Source of the DNA: Liolophura sinensis
Taxonomy: Eukaryota; Mollusca; Polyplacophora; Chitonida; Chitonidae
Direction of reading: 5' to 3'
Length of the DNA: 64,000 nt
NCBI RefSeq assembly: GCF_032854445.1
Contig: NC_088305.1
Coordinates: 18,463,717-18,527,716 of the forward strand
Positions 58,926-64,000 of the stretch are shown here, piece after piece (position 1 is the first letter of the stretch; each line of letters starts with the position of its first letter). The notes beneath the pieces were generated by a model that searched no databases, was not told the origin of the DNA, and was given only the letters and a program-made list of their open reading frames with translations. Made by a program: the position numbers and the translations under genes.

Positions 58926-60111
58926 TTATACGCTTAAAAGTTATTTGGGCTTTACATCCTATGCATCAGTCGCATTGTCAGTATCTAAAAATTATGCACG
59001 CTGATGGGGAATACAAATTTGCCCTAACGTACGAAAACTAACAAGATATAATTTAAGACGTACAGCGTAGAGGCCGAATTTAACCGGCTACGTGTGACGA
59101 CTTGGTTCTGCTCTCTATGCCGTAGTCCTTTATGTGCTATGACAATAGTAAAATCACGTTTTCTTTCAAGACATAAGGCGAAAGAATAGAATATACGTCA
59201 TTGTGATGAACACCACATGGCCTGAGGATCAGGAAGTAACCTTAGGCTTGAGTCACATTTACAGTCCTTAAACTTAGTATGTTCATTGGGTTATCTTAGC
59301 TGAAATTTGTTTTACAGTAACTTTCCCAGAATATGCGTTGTGAAGCTATATTTTGACCTCGTTGCGTAAGAAATACTAATTTTAAAATGATTTTAAATTT
59401 TCACTTGGGCGTGGAGGGGGTGATGCAGAGATTTCAACCTAATAGTGTCTGTCTCAGAGGCGGTCGTCTCGATTCCCCCTTAAGTCAAGTTATCAGTGTA
59501 ACAGCAGTATTGGGGATGTCGGCCGTTTACTGTGTAATAGATACAGGGTGCTGTCCTTGCTGAAAAAGGCAGATCTTCTGATTTGGGCGGAGCAATATAT
59601 ACTGAGTCAATTACACGAGTCAAAGACAGGCATTGTCCGAGGGGCTGATAATACTGGCCTCTCGCGAGACAATCGATTGAGTGCATTCAAGCGGAACGGA
59701 GCTGGGGATAAGGTGGTTTCATACTGAACTCAGCTGGTGTTCATCTTCCCATGAAGGACCATTGTATCGTTAACAAACTAAGCCCTCCTGTCAGGGTGGA
59801 ATTGTTCAATTTTTTGATGAATTCCAAATAAAGGCATGAAACAAAGTATTAAGCAGAACGCCAGCTTCCAAATATGTTAAATACTGAACAGGAGTAGCTG
59901 TACGTGTAAGCATATATCACACTGTCGCCACTGTTTGTTCTCAATGCTGCGTTGCTTAAATCTCATTTGAGAGAGTAAACCTAATATCAAGCGAAGAGTA
60001 AATCCACTGAATGGCGGCTATATCAGTGACGCCCAAGAAATTGCAATTGACTTTACCGCAGTTTATGTGACTCTGCTAAAGTGGCCGTGACGGGTGGGGG
60101 AGGTGGGGGGT

Positions 60112-60157
60112 GTACATACATACATACATACATACATACATACTTACATACATATAT
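60112..60157. repeat. (CATA)n microsatellite
   Basis: About eleven tetranucleotide repeats, directly after a G-rich 'gggtgggggaggtggggggt' patch. Confidence 0.95.
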
Positions 60158-60220
60158 GGTGGGTGATATAATTTGCTACTACTTAACTATTTACTGGAAT
60201 GGATATAGAACAAACACCCT

Positions 60221-60350
60221 ACTGAGGTAAACTGACAAAAGGCCGGATTTCAGCGATTGCGTGTTATGATTTGCCAACTATAACACTTTCGTCGCTTCTC
60301 TGTTTTTACTGTCTATTCCATTCTGTTGTTGTTGTCCTTGAAGTTGCTTT
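60221..60350 (+). repeat. Copy of the third dispersed repeat family
   Basis: 'gaggtaaactgacaaaaggc' through 'aacactttcgtcgcttctct' aligns with 13,473-13,605 and 58,375-58,500. Confidence 0.6.
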
Positions 60351-61144
60351 GGGAGATTGCACTCTTTTCATTTCATTTCATTTTTCATTCACCATAAAGC
60401 TTAAATTAAATACATTGTTATACATGAGTGATACATTAGGCAGGAATTAAGCTCACGAGAACTTGTCCTATCCTATGAAAAGTAGAATGTGATATGACAG
60501 AGTATATACATGGATTAGTGGTAATGATATTACAGTGTGACATATATAAGCATACATGGTAACATAATCGTAAAATCTTGTTCGTGATCGTGTGTTGCAT
60601 TTTTGAAATGCGCATGCGTCACCCCTTGCGAAAGCAAATCGAAAATATATTCCCAGTAGATCGTTCTTTTAGCGGGTTTCATTTAAAAAAAAATGATTAT
60701 ATTGGGAAACTGATCCATATCTGGTGAAAGAAAAGACACACGATCTGAATGTGACTCTTCAGTGAAAAGAAACAATAAATACGAGAGTTACAAAAGTAAT
60801 CTTATAAAGGTCTCTACAGAATCATTTTAAGATATTTGTAAGTTTCCTTCCTTGCGCATCATAACACGTCTTGAAAATGTAAATCTGCGCAAGATGAAGG
60901 TGGAAGCAATCCTGGTACAATGCCGTGACAATCGACTATAAACAGTTCTAATAGACCCATTGTACGGAGACAATTCGGGCCCTATGATAATTACATAGGC
61001 CTATACCCGCTGCTGATAGGGGTGTGGTTGTGAGACGGATTGAACGTTGCTGAAAGCAACATACATTGTAATGGGATAAACTGACTTGTAAGGCGGACTC
61101 CTGGACTTGTCAAGGTTCTGTAGATCTCTCTCATTGCCCCTAAA

Positions 61145-61430
61145 TGCCTCACGTGAAGAGTTGGATACATAATTACAGGGGTGGACGCGCGTAGAGGGGT
61201 TAATTAGCTACTAATTACTGCAATTAATTGTAATGTGCTTTGATGTCAATTGCATGGTTTTTCACTTGTTGGGAGCGAGGTGGGAGGGTGTGGGGGCCAT
61301 GCATTGCCAGTACCCTGCCTCCAACACTTGTCAACCGACTTTATGTTGTCAACCCTTTCCCTAATTAACGCCACGTGTACTAATTATCAGTCGACGTCCA
61401 ATAAAACGACATAATTAGCATATAGTTGAT
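61145..61430. promoter_or_regulatory. Candidate enhancer: clustered homeodomain-type TAAT sites
   Basis: Within 285 bp: TTAATTAG, CTAATTAC, CAATTAATTG, CTAATTAACG, CTAATTATC and ATAATTAGC cores, CCAATAAAACGAC (a Hox/Cdx-like core), CTTTGATG (TCF/LEF-like, 61,239-61,246) and two CACGTG-type E-boxes. It is free of repeats. AT-rich DNA yields TAAT often, but the clustering with E-boxes and a G-rich centre is unusual here. No target gene is visible. Confidence 0.35.
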
Positions 61431-61760
61431 AATATTTGGCAAAACAAGGGAAGTGTATAAAATTATTGGTTTATGTATTCAACGTTTTTAACTGTAGTAA
61501 GAATTAACACAGCAAAAATTAAAGTTTGAAAATTAAACGAATTTCCAGATAAACAGTGTACCTGGTCCACGATTACGAAATTAACGTTGATAATACAATT
61601 TAAATTTTGATTTTAATCTGCTCAGTTCGACCCACAGACGAATCTGGCCACTGCTTTTCATATAGCTCACTTCATATAGACATATTCGTTCTTGGTTACG
61701 GTTTTTCAGTGCAGAGAAAATGGTATAGAAGCTGAGCGTTTCGGACAGATGTGTATTGGA

Positions 61761-61989
61761 GTGAGCGCTAGGAGGTTAACGTTGTACTTAACAATTTTTC
61801 AGGCATACGACGACGAAGGAATCCTTACAGTGCATGTAATGTGCCTCCTTGTTGCAGGACGGATTTCCACCGCTCTTTTATCTAGCGCTGCTTCACTGTG
61901 GCGCCTTACGGAAGGCAAGTAAGCCGCACCGCCCGAGCCATTATACTGATACGGGTCAACCAGTCGTGGCACTATCCCCTTCATGCTGA
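61761..61989 (-). mobile_element. SINE-B, 5' truncated, with 16-bp perfect target-site duplication
   Basis: ACAGATGTGTATTGGA at 61,745-61,760 and again at 61,990-62,005 flanks the element exactly. The body matches 13,122-13,472 but lacks the tRNA-like head. Confidence 0.93.
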
Positions 61990-62194
61990 ACAGATGTGTA
62001 TTGGAAGGATAGGTCTAAATTACGCACCATACATTTTATCATTCATTACCTCGTGGTTTTGTGACATCAAATTAAAAGTAAACATATACAATACCAGTGG
62101 AACATAAATATGATGACGTGTATAACAAAATAGCAACTCCAAAACAAAAATTAATTTTCAAGATTTTAATATTAGACTTTAATTAAGCGATGTA

Positions 62195-62348
62195 CTTGGG
62201 AAAGTCTGCCAGAAACCTGCGGATGGTCGTGGGTTTCTCCCGAGCTCTGCGCGGTTTCCACCCACCATAATGCTGGCCGGCGTCGTATAAGTGAAATATT
62301 CTTGAGTACGGCGTAAAACACCAATCAAAAATATAAATAAATAAATAA
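62195..62348 (+). mobile_element. SINE-A, forward, 5' truncated
   Basis: 'acttgggaaagtctgccaga' through 'gtacggcgtaaaacaccaat' and an AAAT-type tail. Little diverged. Confidence 0.9.
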
Positions 62349-62444
62349 GTGATCGTCATAAGTACTTTCTTCGAAGTTATTTTTACAATAAAATATATAT
62401 ACCGAGTTGTTCAATATTTCAACTACATCACGATGCAAATGTCT

Positions 62445-62885
62445 CAAGGTAGGTGTACATGCACTTGGCCTTCTTGTGGTAGGGCGAGTCCATGCCACCT
62501 GAGTGTTGCCACCATTGAAGTATCATGCCGATGACACCAAGCCCCAGTTGTTCAAAAGTGTATAAAGACTTAAACCCAGTATTATCTTTAGTCCAGACTA
62601 AAGTGTTATTTACTTAATTAAAGAACGAGACTAGTATTAACGTTTAAGCCTGGCCCAGCCTTAATACACTTTTGAACAACTGTCCTCATACATGTCACTT
62701 CACCAAGTCACATTATACTGACACCGGGCCAACCAGTCCTATGTCCTTGGTCTGACCTCTCGGTGCTGAGCGTCAAGCCAGGCAGTAGAAGGTACCATTT
62801 TAATGTCTTTGGTATGTATGACTGAGTTTGATCCCAGGTCTTCCACTTTCTGATGAACGCGATGACGATTAGGCCACCGAAGAAG
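62445..62885 (-). mobile_element. SINE-B, reverse, interrupted by a MITE
   Basis: 'gtagggcgagtccatgccac' and 'tatcatgccgatgacacca' on the left; 'cattatactgacaccgggcc' and 'cgattaggccaccgaagaag' on the right. The normal join is broken by 62,545-62,682. Confidence 0.85.
62545..62682. mobile_element. 138-bp MITE with perfect 19-bp terminal inverted repeats
   Basis: CAGTTGTTCAAAAGTGTAT at the left and its exact reverse complement at the right. No coding capacity. It sits inside a SINE-B, so the insertion is younger than that SINE. The superfamily is unclear, as no target duplication is obvious. Confidence 0.85.
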
Positions 62886-63397
62886 TCCTATGTCCAGCAT
62901 TAGCATCTTGAGCATTTAAGCACTGTTGATTATTCAGTATACACTTATGTGTAAATCTTTATTTACACCCGAATAAATCTATACAATATTACATATACAC
63001 TATATTACATTATAACGCTATATACAAACAACGATAATACTGTTTTCTGATTATAACATATTTTAAAATACTACGACATAAGACTATAACAATAACATTG
63101 TTTTTCGCATGGCATAGTTAGGCACCCCATTGTCTGTTCTAAATATCCCACGTGCTGCTCAGACCTCCCGTTGTATGTCGATGTCTGATGCCACGGGGAA
63201 TTATCCTTACGGATTATGATTCTTAATATCATACTTAAGCGGACAAGAAACAATTGTTTTTTCTGACTTTTTGTTTTTCTTTGTTTCAGTACATTCGTGT
63301 TGACGGTAACATGAAGTCCGGTGGCATACACTGATTAATCACCGTAATAAGGGTTATCTTCTCCTTGTGAAGAGGATTATGAGAGTGTTTATAATAA

Positions 63398-63500
63398 TGA
63401 TGGGGTTTCCTCCCACCATAATACTGGCCCCAGTCGTATAAGTGAAATATTCTTGAGTACGGCGTAAAACACAAATCAAATAAATAAATAAAATAAATAA
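63398..63500 (+). mobile_element. SINE-A 3' fragment, forward
   Basis: 'gggtttcctcccaccataat', 'gtataagtgaaatattcttg', 'gtacggcgtaaaacac' and a long AAAT tail. Confidence 0.9.
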
Positions 63501-64000
63501 TCACGGTGTAACATTAACCAATTCCGCGTGCTAATTAATGTACACATGGGTGCTTTTGCTTTGTTTATTTTGTTTTCTCTTAAACACAACTCGCACAAGA
63601 AAACATCATTCCAACTTGTACCATTTAACATCAAAAAATCTTTAGTCCAAAGGCAATAGTTTTAAGGGAAAATATATTCTTTATTAACACTTGACTTATG
63701 CTTGGGTAGTTGTGCGTTAAATAATTAGGAAAACCTTTTTCACAGCGCATTTTAAGACAACATATGAACTTCAGCCAAACAAATGTTCCAATTACGTATG
63801 CAATCTTATGGCATAAATATTTTGGATCTATGCGATTTCTTTGATATGTTTTAATTAATTACGCTGATTAGAAATCGTCGTTTGTCACACGGTAGTATAT
63901 TTTCGGCAATCGGCCAGCATATGTTTATGTCAGTGTTGTTTGTAAACTCAAGACATTTTCCCACAGTAATATAGATGACCTTGTTTTGACAATATCGTTT
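63501..64000. other. No feature seen
   Basis: AT-rich end of the window without recognisable exon or repeat. Confidence 0.45.

Overview
The window is nuclear DNA of an animal with intron-containing genes, most likely a mollusc or another lophotrochozoan. This rests on three observations: GT/AG-spliced exons of recognisable metazoan proteins (Mediator subunit MED24; a PAN + C-type-lectin secreted protein), dozens of copies of a tRNA-headed SINE with an (AAAT)n tail of a kind I associate with molluscan genomes, and a second tRNA-headed SINE with a (tetranucleotide)n tail. I cannot name the species. Coding density is very low. Almost every open reading frame of 60-150 codons lies in repeats or in non-coding sequence; the real coding sequence is a handful of short spliced exons.

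Layout. 0-4 kb: the last two coding exons and 3' UTR of MED24 (+ strand), with a final intron filled by two 19-bp minisatellites and a SINE. 6.2-30.1 kb: a large tandem segmental duplication. Copy 1 (about 6.17-21.2 kb) and copy 2 (about 21.39-30.1 kb) each carry one complete three-exon gene for a 112-residue secreted protein: signal peptide, four-cysteine core with spacing C-x12-C-x14-C-x17-C, and a polyproline C-terminus. A 6.5-kb block (11,501-18,009) is present only in copy 1. It carries, on the opposite strand, a diverged exon encoding the same four-cysteine core with identical cysteine spacing. Matching 35-bp minisatellite arrays lie near the 3' end of each copy, and a fragment of that minisatellite sits at the junction between the copies.

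30-38 kb: SINEs, one orphan candidate exon, and a minus-strand gene (34.4-37.6 kb) for a signal peptide + PAN/apple-like + C-type-lectin-like protein. All its introns are phase 1, but one homopolymer frameshift breaks the frame. 38.3-38.9 kb: a very long (TA)n tract. 39-46.5 kb: a decayed APE-type LINE (ORF1, endonuclease, reverse transcriptase) carrying two SINE insertions, plus a separate inverted fragment of the same LINE-SINE junction at 39.1-39.7 kb that looks like a SINE-driven 5' transduction. 46.5-64 kb: mostly non-coding, with SINEs, degenerate tandem repeats, a nested SINE-in-SINE, a possible terminal coding exon (55.9-56.1 kb), and stretches with clustered transcription-factor-like motifs that could be enhancers (51.3-51.7 and 61.15-61.43 kb).

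The most interesting content is the small secreted four-cysteine/polyproline family. It is being duplicated by a repeat-flanked rearrangement, has a third diverged core in between, shows an apparent excess of amino-acid changes between the copies, and may be related to the N-terminal half of a C-type lectin fold. Below, 'SINE-A' means the family ending in (AAAT)n with the conserved motif 'ggtgttttacgccgtactc' (reverse orientation), and 'SINE-B' the family with the 'ttatactgaya' core and a tetranucleotide tail.
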